Shown here: piece after piece, positions 1-7,864 of the stretch
Layout of the letters: each line of letters begins with the position of its first letter
How positions within the stretch are numbered: the first letter of the stretch is position 1
Origin: Sulfurovum sp.
GTDB taxonomy: Bacteria; Campylobacterota; Campylobacteria; Campylobacterales; Sulfurovaceae
DNA: 26,629 nt
Assembly (NCBI GenBank): GCA_026983895.1
Contig: JALSTF010000266.1
Span: 1 to 26,629 of the forward strand
Direction of reading: 5' to 3'
Program-made: the position numbers and the translations under genes
The notes under the pieces: generated by a model
What the model saw: only the letters and a program-made list of their open reading frames with translations
Database searches by the model: none
Told to the model about the DNA's origin: nothing

Positions 1-1
1 C

Positions 2-1264
2 ATTATTTTCGTCGTAGGGTATTATTTCATCGCAGCAGAGGATAAATACCATATCAATAAAGCCAAACCGGCACTTTTTGCCGGTACGGGTATCTTTATG
101 CTCATCGGTGTCTATTTCGCCATGAATGGACTGGACGGTCACAGACTGGAAAAAGAAGTTGAAGAACTGATCTATGAGATCGCAGGGATCTTTTTCTTCC
201 TGATGGTAGCGATGACCTATATAGAGGCGATGATAGACCGGGGTGTTTTCTCTGCACTGCGCTATAGCCTCGTTTCCAAAGGGTATACCTATAAAAGGCT
301 CTTTTGGGTCACGGGTCTTCTGGCCTTTTTTATTTCTCCGGTAGCGGACAACCTGACTACAGCACTGATCCTCTCGACCGTACTTATCACGATCGATAAA
401 GAGAACAGGAATTTCCTGGTGCCAGGGGCGATCAATATCGTTGTCGCTGCCAATGCCGGCGGTGCCTGGTCTCCGTTCGGGGATATTACGACACTGATGG
501 TATGGGTGGACGGGAAAGGGGAATTCAGCGAATTCCTTTTCCTTTTCCCTGCTTCCATACTGGGATGGTATGTCACCGCATTCCTTCTCAGCCGTTTTGT
601 TCCGGATGGTCAGCCTCCTTTCAACGCGGATGAGAAAAAAGCGGAGATACTCGAGGGTGGAAAACAGATCATCGGTCTGTTCGCCTTGACGATTGTGTTG
701 GCTGTTCTTTCGCATCAGGCACTTCATCTTCCTGCGATGTGGGGAATGATGTTCGGATTGGCGCTTTTGAAGATGTATGTCTATTATATCAATCAAAACA
801 AAGGTCCCACACAGCTCAATGCCTTTTCCTGGATCTCAAAGATCGAGAATGATACGCTGCTTTTTTTCTTCGGTATTCTTGCAGCGGTAGGCGGACTTCA
901 TTTCCTCGGTTACCTTGAATACTTCACGAAACTCTATGATGAATTTGGCCCTACGGCTGTCAATATCGGTGTCGGTTTCCTTTCTGCGGTGGTCGATAAC
1001 GTACCGGTCATGTCTGCCGTATTGAAGGCCGATCCGAATATGGGAGAGTTCATCAAGGAACAGTGGATGCTTGTCACGATGACCGCCGGAGTGGGCGGAT
1101 CGCTTATCTCTTTCGGTTCTGCTGCCGGTGTGGGCGTGATGGGAAAACTTCACGGTATCTATACTTTCGGTGCGCATATGAAATATGCCTGGACCGTATT
1201 GGCAGGGTATATCGTTTCAGTAGCGATCTGGTACTTCCAGTTCATCGTACTGCATATAGGATAA
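2..1264 (+). CDS. nhaD: NhaD-type Na+/H+ antiporter (5' end outside the window)
   Basis: The reading frame is open from base 2, so the N-terminus lies upstream; 420 residues are visible, 32 of them before the first in-frame ATG at 98. NhaD proteins are inner-membrane antiporters that export Na+ or Li+ in exchange for protons and help marine bacteria control pH and sodium. The sequence is a series of hydrophobic segments. It contains the conserved polar stretches of the family: SPVADNLTTALILST, then NAGGAWSPFGDITT, and near the C-terminus AVVDNVPVMSAV and GSLISFGSAAGVGVMG. The Asp, Asn and Thr residues in these segments are typical of the ion path in the NhaD/ArsB-like ion transporter superfamily. 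It ends 102 bases before guaA on the same strand. Assignment to NhaD is by motif recognition; the only realistic alternative is another ArsB/NhaD superfamily carrier. Confidence 0.88.
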   Translation: MIFVVGYYFIAAEDKYHINKAKPALFAGTGIFMLIGVYFAMNGLDGHRLEKEVEELIYEIAGIFFFLMVAMTYIEAMIDRGVFSALRYSLVSKGYTYKRLFWVTGLLAFFISPVADNLTTALILSTVLITIDKENRNFLVPGAINIVVAANAGGAWSPFGDITTLMVWVDGKGEFSEFLFLFPASILGWYVTAFLLSRFVPDGQPPFNADEKKAEILEGGKQIIGLFALTIVLAVLSHQALHLPAMWGMMFGLALLKMYVYYINQNKGPTQLNAFSWISKIENDTLLFFFGILAAVGGLHFLGYLEYFTKLYDEFGPTAVNIGVGFLSAVVDNVPVMSAVLKADPNMGEFIKEQWMLVTMTAGVGGSLISFGSAAGVGVMGKLHGIYTFGAHMKYAWTVLAGYIVSVAIWYFQFIVLHIG

Positions 1265-1278
1265 GACCAAATACGCAG

Positions 1279-1294
1279 GGCGGGGTTGCCCGCC
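1279..1294 (+). terminator. GC-rich hairpin after nhaD
   Basis: GGCGGG pairs with CCCGCC across a GTTG loop 15 bases after the nhaD stop. No T-run follows, so it is at best a weak terminator or an RNA-stabilising hairpin. Confidence 0.35.
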
Positions 1295-1366
1295 TGATAG
1301 AGAAGTGTTCGCATACCTCAGTTTTTCAAAGAAAGATTGATGTATACAAACAGAAGGATAACATCA

Positions 1367-2908
1367 ATGAAACACGTACCTATCTTAGTTCTGGATTTCG
1401 GTTCCCAATACACACAGCTCATTGCAAGAAAGCTCAGGGAGTCCGGCATTTATACGGAAGTCGTACCCTACCGTGAAAAGATAGAAGATATCAAAGCAAG
1501 GAAGCCCCAGGGGATCATCCTCTCAGGAGGGCCTGCATCGGTCTATGCCGAAGATGCCTACAAACCCGATGATGCGATCTGGGATCTCGGACTGCCTATT
1601 TTGGGGATCTGCTACGGTATGCAGCTGATCACACAGCATTTCGGCGGTTCGGTCATTCCTGCGGACCATCATGAATATGGCAAGGCAAAACTGCATATAG
1701 AGAATGAAAATTCACCTATTTTCAAGGGTGTGGCGCAGGATTCTATCGTCTGGATGAGCCATGGAGACAGGGCAGAAAGACTGCCTGAAGGTTTTGAAGT
1801 GGTAGGAACAAGCGAGAACTCCCCTTATGCAGCGATCGCAGATGAAAGCCGGCATCTCTATGCCTTCCAGTTCCATCCTGAAGTGCATCATTCTGTCGAG
1901 GGTACACATATGCTGAAGAACTTCGCCAAGCATATCTGCGGATGCGAAAGTACCTGGAATATGGGCAGCTTTGCCAAAGAGAAGATCGCACAGATCAGGG
2001 CACAGGTGGGTGACAAAAAAGTCCTTTGCGGTGTAAGCGGCGGGGTGGATTCCTCTGTGGTTGCTGCACTGCTGAATGAAGCACTTCCCAAAGAACAGCT
2101 CATCTGCGTATTTGTGGATCAGGGGCTCTTGCGCAAAGATGAAGCTGAGCAGGTACAGGATATGTTCAAATTGCTTGATATCCCTCTTATTACCATCGAT
2201 GCGAAAAAGGAGTTCATGGAAGTGCTTTCTGGCGTGACCGATCCTGAAACGAAACGAAAGGCGATCGGAGAGAAGTTCATCGAGGTCTTTGATGCGGAAG
2301 CGAAAAAACATACCGATGTCTCTTTTCTGGCCCAGGGGACGCTTTACACCGATGTGATCGAATCTGTTTCCGTCAAAGGACCATCCAAGACCATCAAATC
2401 ACACCACAATGTCGGCGGTCTTCCTGACTGGATGACTTTTGAACTGGTCGAACCTCTAAGAGAGATCTTCAAAGACGAGGTAAGAAAACTGGGTCTTGAA
2501 CTGGGACTCCCCAAAGATATGATAGGCAGACATCCTTTCCCCGGACCGGGCCTGGCGATCCGTGTCATGGGCGATGTGAACGAAGAGGCGCTCAGACTGC
2601 TTCGCGAGTCTGATGCCATTATGCAGGAAGAACTCAAAGCGACCGGCTATTATGATAAAGTCTGGCAGGCATTTACTGTTCTGCTGAACGTTCAGTCCGT
2701 AGGGGTCATGGGCGACAACCGTACCTATGACAATACTGTCTGTATCCGTATGGTCGAGTCCGTTGATGGAATGACCGCGACTTTCGCGCATGTCCCGCAT
2801 GATGTACTTGAGGGGATGAGCAGAAGGATCATCAATGAGATAGACGGGATCAACAGGGTGGTGTATGATATATCGAGTAAGCCCCCAGCCACCATCGAAT
2901 GGGAATAG
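1367..2908 (+). CDS. guaA: GMP synthase (glutamine-hydrolysing)
   Basis: GuaA converts XMP to GMP using glutamine and ATP, the last step of guanine nucleotide synthesis. The 513-residue product has the full bacterial layout. A class I glutamine amidotransferase domain covers roughly residues 1-195: the nucleophile Cys lies in GICYGMQ and the His/Glu pair in FQFHPEVHH. Next is an ATP pyrophosphatase domain with the PP-loop GVSGGVDSSV. The C-terminal dimerisation domain contains GRHPFPGPGLAIRV and ends KPPATIEWE, a typical GuaA terminus. The start at 1367 is preferred over TTG/ATG codons 30 bases upstream because AAGGA precedes it at normal spacing and the family begins at the I-L-V-L-D-F-G-S strand. 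Sequence containing two bases of its stop codon is repeated downstream, and structured repeats follow. Confidence 0.97.
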   Translation: MKHVPILVLDFGSQYTQLIARKLRESGIYTEVVPYREKIEDIKARKPQGIILSGGPASVYAEDAYKPDDAIWDLGLPILGICYGMQLITQHFGGSVIPADHHEYGKAKLHIENENSPIFKGVAQDSIVWMSHGDRAERLPEGFEVVGTSENSPYAAIADESRHLYAFQFHPEVHHSVEGTHMLKNFAKHICGCESTWNMGSFAKEKIAQIRAQVGDKKVLCGVSGGVDSSVVAALLNEALPKEQLICVFVDQGLLRKDEAEQVQDMFKLLDIPLITIDAKKEFMEVLSGVTDPETKRKAIGEKFIEVFDAEAKKHTDVSFLAQGTLYTDVIESVSVKGPSKTIKSHHNVGGLPDWMTFELVEPLREIFKDEVRKLGLELGLPKDMIGRHPFPGPGLAIRVMGDVNEEALRLLRESDAIMQEELKATGYYDKVWQAFTVLLNVQSVGVMGDNRTYDNTVCIRMVESVDGMTATFAHVPHDVLEGMSRRIINEIDGINRVVYDISSKPPATIEWE

Positions 2909-2925
2909 TTTCGCTTATTTCACTG
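2907..2925 (+). repeat. 19-bp direct repeat, copy 1 (overlaps the guaA stop)
   Basis: AGTTTCGCTTATTTCACTG occurs here and again, identical, at 3082-3100. The first two bases belong to the guaA TAG stop codon. Confidence 0.9.
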
Positions 2926-2997
2926 TATCTTTGAAGGAGTTTGCTCAGTCACTTACTTTCGAGTAAGCTCCTTCACAACAACCTTCAAATCTACAGT
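2922..2997 (+). repeat. Structured intergenic repeat element, copy A
   Basis: This is a long imperfect hairpin seen directly in the sequence. ACTGTA (2922-2927) pairs with TACAGT (2992-2997), then a TC/TC internal loop, then TTTGAAGG (2930-2937) pairs with CCTTCAAA (2982-2989). Inside is CTTACT-TTCG-AGTAAG (2952-2967), a 6-bp stem closed by a TTCG tetraloop. A competing stem joins GAAGGAG (2933-2939) to CTCCTTC (2968-2974). A related element of the same size lies after rpsO at 24263-24321, with compensatory base changes. Function is unknown; it could act in the 3' end of the guaA transcript or be a dispersed repeat. Confidence 0.6.
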
Positions 2998-3000
2998 AAA

Positions 3001-3020
3001 CTAAGCAAAACTTAGCTTTT
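3001..3020 (+). terminator. Possible weak terminator after guaA
   Basis: CTAAG (3001-3005) and CTTAG (3011-3015) can pair across CAAAA, followed by CTTTT. The stem is only 5 bp, so this is a weak candidate for ending the guaA transcript. Confidence 0.3.
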
Positions 3021-3043
3021 GTACGCTCCCTCTCTCCACTCAC

Positions 3044-3100
3044 GCTGTAGGTCCAAATCTACAGCAAACTAACGGCATTACAGTTTCGCTTATTTCACTG
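3044..3100 (+). repeat. Hairpin plus second copies of the guaA-downstream repeats
   Basis: GCTGTAG (3044-3050) pairs perfectly with CTACAGC (3059-3065). The segment 3054-3072 matches 2986-3004 at 18 of 19 positions (CAAATCTACAGYAAACTAA). The 19-bp repeat of 2907-2925 recurs exactly at 3082-3100. The 2909-3233 gap is therefore made of duplicated and folded pieces and shows no convincing ORF. Confidence 0.7.
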
Positions 3101-3196
3101 CAAGGAAACTAATCAAAATACGATTTTCCTACAATTTTCAGTTTTTATTCAGCCAATACATGCAATCGTTCCTCACCAACCTTATTATTTTTTCGC

Positions 3197-3202
3197 TATA
3201 CT
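3197..3202 (+). promoter_or_regulatory. -10 box for the small lipoprotein gene
   Basis: TATACT lies 31 bases before the start codon at 3234, with no clear -35. A -10-dominated promoter is usual for sigma70 in this phylum. Confidence 0.5.
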
Positions 3203-3233
3203 GTCCGTACGATTTACAACAAAGGAAGAAACG

Positions 3234-3569
3234 ATGAAAAAAAGAATTTTGGCTGGGTTGTCAGCAGCAGCGTTGGCGACTGTTTTTTCAGGCTGTTCAA
3301 GTGTGTCAATGGATGTGCCTTTTACGAGTACGGACAAGGTCAGTGAGTGTATCAAGACAGATAAAGACCTGGCGAAGGTCGATGCCTTTATCAGCAAGAT
3401 CAATGCACTTCCCGCATCTCAGGTGGAAGAGTACCTTGCTGCATTGCCTGCGCCGGATATCACCAACAGTTCGGAAAAACGTCCGGTACTGAGAGATGCC
3501 CATGCACGACAAAATCAGCTTATGGCAAAACAGCAGAAGTTGGGCTGCGAGGTCAAGGCTAAAAAATAG
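3234..3569 (+). CDS. Small predicted lipoprotein
   Basis: I do not recognise a family for this 111-residue protein. It starts with Lys-Lys-Arg and a hydrophobic stretch, then FSGC-S-S, a good lipobox with Cys21 as the likely lipidated residue, so it should be exported and anchored in a membrane. The mature part is polar and charged, probably helical, with no transmembrane segment. Two further cysteines (in SECIK and GCEVK, near the ends of the mature region) could form a disulfide. AAGGAAG before the ATG at 3234 supports the start, and a TATACT box lies upstream. It converges with the phosphatase gene, the two stops being almost adjacent. It is probably transcribed alone; function unknown. 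Confidence 0.8.
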   Translation: MKKRILAGLSAAALATVFSGCSSVSMDVPFTSTDKVSECIKTDKDLAKVDAFISKINALPASQVEEYLAALPAPDITNSSEKRPVLRDAHARQNQLMAKQQKLGCEVKAKK

Positions 3570-3570
3570 C

Positions 3571-4065
3571 TCAGTTTGAGAACATACGGGGGAAGATAAA
3601 GGCTTGCATCTTCCCTTTCCCTTTTTCCACTTCCTTCCATTTTTCAATAGCCAATGCAATGGAGACGATACCAAGCGTAGGGATATTGTCTATATACGTT
3701 TCTGTAAGTATATTGCTGAGTTCGGTTATTTCCGGGTTGTGGCCTATAAGAAACAGCGTTTCACAGGAATGATCCACATTTCTTATTTTTTCCATCATCG
3801 TTTCGGGCTCCGTGAAGTAGAGTGATTCATCAAAGCGTATTTCTTCACTGTACCCAAGTTCTCTTGCCAGGCCTTTTGCTGTCTTCTTGGCGCGTTTCGC
3901 AGCGCTTGCGAGTATGAGGTCGGGCATGACCCCTTTCTCTTTAAGTGCTTTTGCCATCAGAGGGATCGACCGTTTCCCCCTTTTGTTCAAACCTCTGTCG
4001 AAATCATTGAGAGCAGGATCGCTCCAGTCAGATTTAGCATGTCGGATAAGATAGAGTGTTTTCAT
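3571..4065 (-). CDS. sixA: SixA-like histidine phosphatase
   Basis: This 164-residue protein is a small histidine phosphatase (phosphoglycerate mutase fold). It begins MKTLYLIRHAKSDWSD, containing the catalytic RHA motif. It also has DFDRGLNKRG, typical of SixA, and LFLIGHNPEI, containing the second catalytic His. SixA in Escherichia coli removes phosphate from His on phosphotransfer proteins; the partner here is unknown, and many relatives have uncharacterised substrates. The frame is open another 46 codons upstream, to 4203, but the family starts at the MKTLYLIRHA strand and the extension would run through the htpG promoter region, so 4065 is chosen. It is divergent from htpG, sharing a 139-base control region, and convergent with the lipoprotein gene. 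Confidence 0.85.
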   Translation of the reverse strand: MKTLYLIRHAKSDWSDPALNDFDRGLNKRGKRSIPLMAKALKEKGVMPDLILASAAKRAKKTAKGLARELGYSEEIRFDESLYFTEPETMMEKIRNVDHSCETLFLIGHNPEITELSNILTETYIDNIPTLGIVSIALAIEKWKEVEKGKGKMQAFIFPRMFSN

Positions 4066-4103
4066 AGCAGAAAGTATAGCGAAAATACTGGAATATATCC
4101 ATA

Positions 4104-4124
4104 CTTTAGTCAATTGCACTAAAC
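4104..4124. promoter_or_regulatory. HAIR-like inverted repeat upstream of htpG
   Basis: CTTTAGT-N7-ACTAAAC. The HspR operator consensus (HAIR) is CTTGAGT-N7-ACTCAAG, so the arms match 6/7 and 5/7 with exactly the expected spacer, and the inner TTTAGT/ACTAAA arms are a perfect inverted repeat. It lies about 60 bases before the predicted htpG start of transcription. Related boxes precede grpE and dnaK in this window. Confidence 0.55.
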
Positions 4125-4140
4125 TATCTTTAAAAAAAAC

Positions 4141-4169
4141 TTGAAATTTATCTAAAAATATACTATAAT
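4141..4169 (+). promoter_or_regulatory. Sigma70 promoter of htpG
   Basis: TTGAAA (4141-4146), a 17-base spacer and a perfect TATAAT (4164-4169). The predicted start is near 4176, giving a leader of about 30 bases. Confidence 0.85.
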
Positions 4170-4204
4170 CCCAAAAAAATAAGACAATATGCAGGAGATT
4201 CATT

Positions 4205-6067
4205 ATGGCAAAACATCAATTTCAAACAGAAATAGGACAGCTTTTAAAGCTGATGACCCATTCGCTCTATTCGAACAAAGAGATCTTTTTAAGAGAGCTT
4301 ATTTCAAATTCGAGCGATGCCCTCGACAAGTTCAATTATCTGTCATTGACGGACGAAGCATTCAAAGAGGAAGCATGGCAGGGGAAGATCTCGATCAAAC
4401 TCGATAAAGATGACGGTTCTCTGACCATTGGCGATAACGGGATCGGTATGAACGAAGCGGACCTGATGGACAATCTGGGGACCATCGCCAAGTCCGGTAC
4501 AAAAGCTTTCATGGAGCAGATGACGGGAGATGCGAAGAAAGATTCGAACCTGATCGGTCAGTTCGGAGTAGGGTTCTATTCTGTATTCATGGTCGCCGAG
4601 AAGGTAGATGTCATTTCCAAAAAAGCGGGAGAAGATCAAGCCTATATGTTCTCAACGGATGGTACGGGAGAGTATGAGATCAAGCCGGTGACGAAAGAGT
4701 CGCACGGTACAGTGATCTATATCAAGCTCAAAGAGGATGAGAAAGAATTCCTTGACAAATGGCGTGTGCAGGAAGTGGTGAAGAAATACTCCAATCATAT
4801 CGCCTATCCGATCATGCTCAATTATGAAGAGGTAGAGTTTGAGGGCGAAGGGGATGACCGTAAAGAGAAGAAGGTACAGAAGTCTGAGCAGATCAATGAT
4901 GCGACGGCACTGTGGACACTGCCCAAGTCCGAGCTGAAAGAAGAAGATTACATTGAGTTCTACAAAACCATTTCACACGGTGATGATGAACCTCTGACCT
5001 ATCTTCACAACAAGGTAGAGGGGGCCAATGAATTCACGACACTTTTCTATATCCCCAAGAAAGCTCCGATGGATATGTACAGGGCGGATTACCAGCCGGG
5101 AGTGAAACTCTATGTCAAACGTGTCTTCATCACCGATGACGACAAAGAGCTTCTCCCGCCGTATCTGAGATTTGTCAAAGGGGTCATTGATTCGGAGGAT
5201 CTTCCGCTGAATGTTTCTCGTGAGCTGCTTCAGGAAAACAGGATCCTTGCAAATATCAAGCAGAACTCTGTGAAAAAAATCCTCGGAGCCATCAAGAAGC
5301 TTGACAGCGAGAAGATGGAGATCTTTACCGAAGAATACAACCGTGTGATCAAAGAGGGTATCTATACCGACCATACCAACAAAGAGACACTGTTGGAGAT
5401 CGTACGCTACAAGAGTTCAAACGAAGAGGGTATGATCTCTCTGGATGATTATATCTCACGCGGTAATACCGAAAAGAAAGAAATTTATTATATTGTAGGC
5501 GAAGATGAAAAGGTCTTAAGGAATTCTCCACTGCTTGAAGCGTATAAAAAAGCCAATATCGAAGTGCTTATTATGGATGACTATGAAGTGGACAGCATTG
5601 TCTCTCCCATGATCGGAAGCTACAAGGAATGGACTTTCAAAGATATTACGACGATCGATGCACCCGACAGCAAGACCGAAGAGGAAAAAGAGGAGATCAG
5701 CAAAGAGTTCAAGCCTCTGACAGACAAGATCAAAGCGGTATTGGGTGATGAGGTCAAAGAGGTGAAGATTTCGACCAGACTGACCGAGAGCCCTTCCTGT
5801 GTACTTAAAGATGCGTCGGATCCGATGGCCGGTATGGCAGCGATGTTCGCACAGATGGGGCAGGAGATGCCTGAGATACCACTGATTCTGGAGATCAATC
5901 CAGAGCATGAAATGATCAAAAAACTTGAGAACCTGGAAGATAAATCCCTGTTCGAGGACCTCTCATGGATCCTGCTCGATTCGGCCAAACTCTCCGAAGG
6001 TCTTGAGCCCAAAGACAAAAGTGCCTTTGCGCATAGAGTGGCAAAACTGGCCTCTAAAGTACTGTAA
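4205..6067 (+). CDS. htpG: Molecular chaperone HtpG (bacterial Hsp90)
   Basis: HtpG is the cytosolic ATP-dependent Hsp90 chaperone. The 620-residue product is close to the usual bacterial length and lacks the eukaryotic MEEVD tail. The N-terminal GHKL ATPase domain (about residues 1-215) shows NSSDALDK, then DNGIGMNEADL, then GQFGVGFYSVFMVA, the ATP-lid and nucleotide-binding motifs. The middle domain contains the conserved LPLNVSRELLQ. The C-terminal dimerisation domain follows. AGGAGA seven bases before the ATG sets the start. The gene has its own strong promoter and a HAIR-like inverted repeat upstream, suggesting heat-shock control shared with grpE and dnaK. No clear intrinsic terminator follows. 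Confidence 0.97.
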   Translation: MAKHQFQTEIGQLLKLMTHSLYSNKEIFLRELISNSSDALDKFNYLSLTDEAFKEEAWQGKISIKLDKDDGSLTIGDNGIGMNEADLMDNLGTIAKSGTKAFMEQMTGDAKKDSNLIGQFGVGFYSVFMVAEKVDVISKKAGEDQAYMFSTDGTGEYEIKPVTKESHGTVIYIKLKEDEKEFLDKWRVQEVVKKYSNHIAYPIMLNYEEVEFEGEGDDRKEKKVQKSEQINDATALWTLPKSELKEEDYIEFYKTISHGDDEPLTYLHNKVEGANEFTTLFYIPKKAPMDMYRADYQPGVKLYVKRVFITDDDKELLPPYLRFVKGVIDSEDLPLNVSRELLQENRILANIKQNSVKKILGAIKKLDSEKMEIFTEEYNRVIKEGIYTDHTNKETLLEIVRYKSSNEEGMISLDDYISRGNTEKKEIYYIVGEDEKVLRNSPLLEAYKKANIEVLIMDDYEVDSIVSPMIGSYKEWTFKDITTIDAPDSKTEEEKEEISKEFKPLTDKIKAVLGDEVKEVKISTRLTESPSCVLKDASDPMAGMAAMFAQMGQEMPEIPLILEINPEHEMIKKLENLEDKSLFEDLSWILLDSAKLSEGLEPKDKSAFAHRVAKLASKVL

Positions 6068-6186
6068 AATATCCATATACGAGGGAGCGGAAGCTTTATT
6101 GAAATATATTCCTGCGGGGTAGCTCCGAACAATCGGGGCAGACTCTTCCGGTTCCTGAAACTTCCTCCTCTTTATTCATTTTATGT

Positions 6187-6192
6187 TAGAAT
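6187..6192 (+). promoter_or_regulatory. -10 box for the cation efflux gene
   Basis: TAGAAT about 29 bases before the chosen start. The -35 is not evident. The 6068-6186 stretch holds short GC-rich dyads such as CCGA-ACAA-TCGG but no gene. Confidence 0.4.
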
Positions 6193-6220
6193 CATACCTA
6201 TCTCATTGCAAGGATTTTTT

Positions 6221-7162
6221 TTGAATTCAGATCATATGTCACCGCAAAAGAAGGCAACGGTCGTTTCAACTACGGTTGCAACGCTGCTGGTCCTTGTCAA
6301 ACTTACTATCGGTATTGCCAGCGGGTCGGTGGCGGTCCTTGCTTCCGCTATTGATTCGCTGCTCGATATGGCTGTCTCGATGTTCAACTTCTTCGCGATC
6401 AAAAAGTCCGAAGAGGATCCGGATGATTATTATCATTACGGGAAGGGGAAGATACAGGCGATCGCCTCGGTAATAGAAGGGACCATTATTACTATTTCGG
6501 GACTCTATATCATTTATGTGGCAGTAGAAAAACTGATGCATGAGAGTGCGACAAAACTGCTCATGCCTTCTATACTGGCTATGCTTTTTTCGATTGGGGT
6601 GACCTATTTTCTTGTGATGTATCTTTTAAGAATTGCCAAAATGACCGACAATCTGGTCATAAAAGCGGACGCACTGCATTACAAAACCGATCTCTGGAGC
6701 AATGCCGCTGTGCTCGTGGCACTTGGACTTGTCTATCTGACAGATATCCATGCTATCGATGCGATCTTTGGCCTTGGAATAGGGGTGTATATTATCTATT
6801 CTGCGTATGAGATTATTGTTGAAGGGGTTGAGATACTGCTCGACAAGGCTTTGGATGGAGATACCGTCGCCAGGATCGGAGAGATCATATCTGCGCATCC
6901 TGAAGTAACGAGCTATCACTGGCTCAAGACCCGTACTGACGGGACGACGAACTTTGTAGAATTCCATATGGTGCTGCGTCCCAATATGCTGCTGCTCGAA
7001 GCTCACCGTATCGCCGATGAGGTAGAAGAGAAGATTATGAAGCTCGATCCCAAAAGACGATGGCTGATCACCCCGCATTTCGATCCTTATGATGATGAGG
7101 ATATCAACAGAGCGATGCTGCACGGAAAACCGCTGGTAGATCTGGCGAAAGTCAGCAAGTGA
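6221..7162 (+). CDS. Cation diffusion facilitator (FieF/CzcD type)
   Basis: CDF proteins are inner-membrane antiporters that export divalent metals such as Zn2+ or Fe2+ in exchange for protons. This 313-residue protein has the family layout: six hydrophobic segments, then a soluble C-terminal domain of about 90 residues. The membrane metal site is visible as D-x3-D in AIDSLLDMAVS and H-x3-D in ALHYKTDLWSN, matching the DD-HD tetrad of FieF. The C-terminal domain contains NFVEFHMVLRP and LLEAHRIADEVE with family-type His residues. TTG at 6221 is chosen because AAGGA lies six bases upstream; ATG at 6236 (five codons later) is an alternative without a good ribosome site. Its TGA overlaps the ATG of hemD by one base, so the two are translationally coupled. 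Metal specificity cannot be read from sequence alone. Confidence 0.88.
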   Translation: MNSDHMSPQKKATVVSTTVATLLVLVKLTIGIASGSVAVLASAIDSLLDMAVSMFNFFAIKKSEEDPDDYYHYGKGKIQAIASVIEGTIITISGLYIIYVAVEKLMHESATKLLMPSILAMLFSIGVTYFLVMYLLRIAKMTDNLVIKADALHYKTDLWSNAAVLVALGLVYLTDIHAIDAIFGLGIGVYIIYSAYEIIVEGVEILLDKALDGDTVARIGEIISAHPEVTSYHWLKTRTDGTTNFVEFHMVLRPNMLLLEAHRIADEVEEKIMKLDPKRRWLITPHFDPYDDEDINRAMLHGKPLVDLAKVSK

Positions 7163-7818
7163 TGGCTCAAGAGCGACCTGTCTATCTTCTCTCCCCGACA
7201 CCCAAAGAGGGGACACGCTCCCTGCCTATGATCCGTTTCCGTACTGTAGCAGAAACATTGAATCTCTATACATGCGATACGCTGATGTTCACTTCCAAAC
7301 AGGCTGTGATCACGGCAGACAGTATTGATACCCGATGGAAACAGTATCCCTGTATCGCTATCGGGGGAGCGACGAAAAAACAGATAGAGGCCCTCGGCGG
7401 AAAAGTGATCTATCATCCTGAATCCTATTACGGTGAAGCCCTCAGTCAAGACATTGTGAGATTTTTTTCTGATCGTCATATTCTGTATCTTCGTCCTAGA
7501 GAGGTCTCTTTTGATTCCAGGGCTTTTTTGGAAAAAGCAGGGATACGATTAGAGGAACAGATTATTTATGAAACAGGCTGTATCTCTTACGGAAAAGAGA
7601 AAATGCCTGAAAGGGAAGCGATTATTATTTTTACATCCCCTTCGACCATACACTGCTTCCTGGAGAATTTTGCATGGGACAGAAGCTATACGGCCGTGGT
7701 CATAGGCAAGGCGACTTTGGCACATCTTCCTCATGAAGCTGACTATGCTGTAGCCGATGAACCTTTGATCTCTTCGTGCATCGCTAAAGCAAAATTGCTT
7801 CAAAAAGATGCATTTTAA
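7162..7818 (+). CDS. hemD: Uroporphyrinogen-III synthase
   Basis: HemD closes and inverts ring D of hydroxymethylbilane to make uroporphyrinogen III, the branch point to heme, siroheme and corrinoids. The 218-residue product is slightly shorter than the common length of about 240. It shows the loosely conserved pattern of the family: TLMFTSKQAVITA near residue 45, ILYLRPREV in the middle, and IIIFTSPSTIHCFLENF followed by AVVIGKATLAHL in the second lobe. HemD sequences diverge strongly, so the call rests on this two-lobe pattern. The ATG at 7162 overlaps the TGA of the cation efflux gene. A GTG one codon earlier is possible but less likely. It is followed at once by the 6S RNA promoter. Confidence 0.85.
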   Translation: MAQERPVYLLSPTPKEGTRSLPMIRFRTVAETLNLYTCDTLMFTSKQAVITADSIDTRWKQYPCIAIGGATKKQIEALGGKVIYHPESYYGEALSQDIVRFFSDRHILYLRPREVSFDSRAFLEKAGIRLEEQIIYETGCISYGKEKMPEREAIIIFTSPSTIHCFLENFAWDRSYTAVVIGKATLAHLPHEADYAVADEPLISSCIAKAKLLQKDAF

Positions 7819-7829
7819 GAAGAAAATCA

Positions 7830-7858
7830 TTCATATCTAACAGCAAATAGGGTATAAT
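7830..7858 (+). promoter_or_regulatory. Promoter of the 6S RNA gene
   Basis: A perfect TATAAT at 7853-7858, with a weak TTCATA 17 bases upstream. The predicted start, near 7865, falls at the base of the outer RNA stem. Confidence 0.75.
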
Positions 7859-7864
7859 CTATTT

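Noticed and set aside
2909..3233. CRISPR array after guaA
   Set aside because: The repeats are few, overlap each other and lack regular spacers of constant length.
4066..4203. 46-codon N-terminal extension of the SixA-like protein
   Set aside because: It runs through the divergent htpG promoter region, and family members begin at the MKTLYLIRHA strand.
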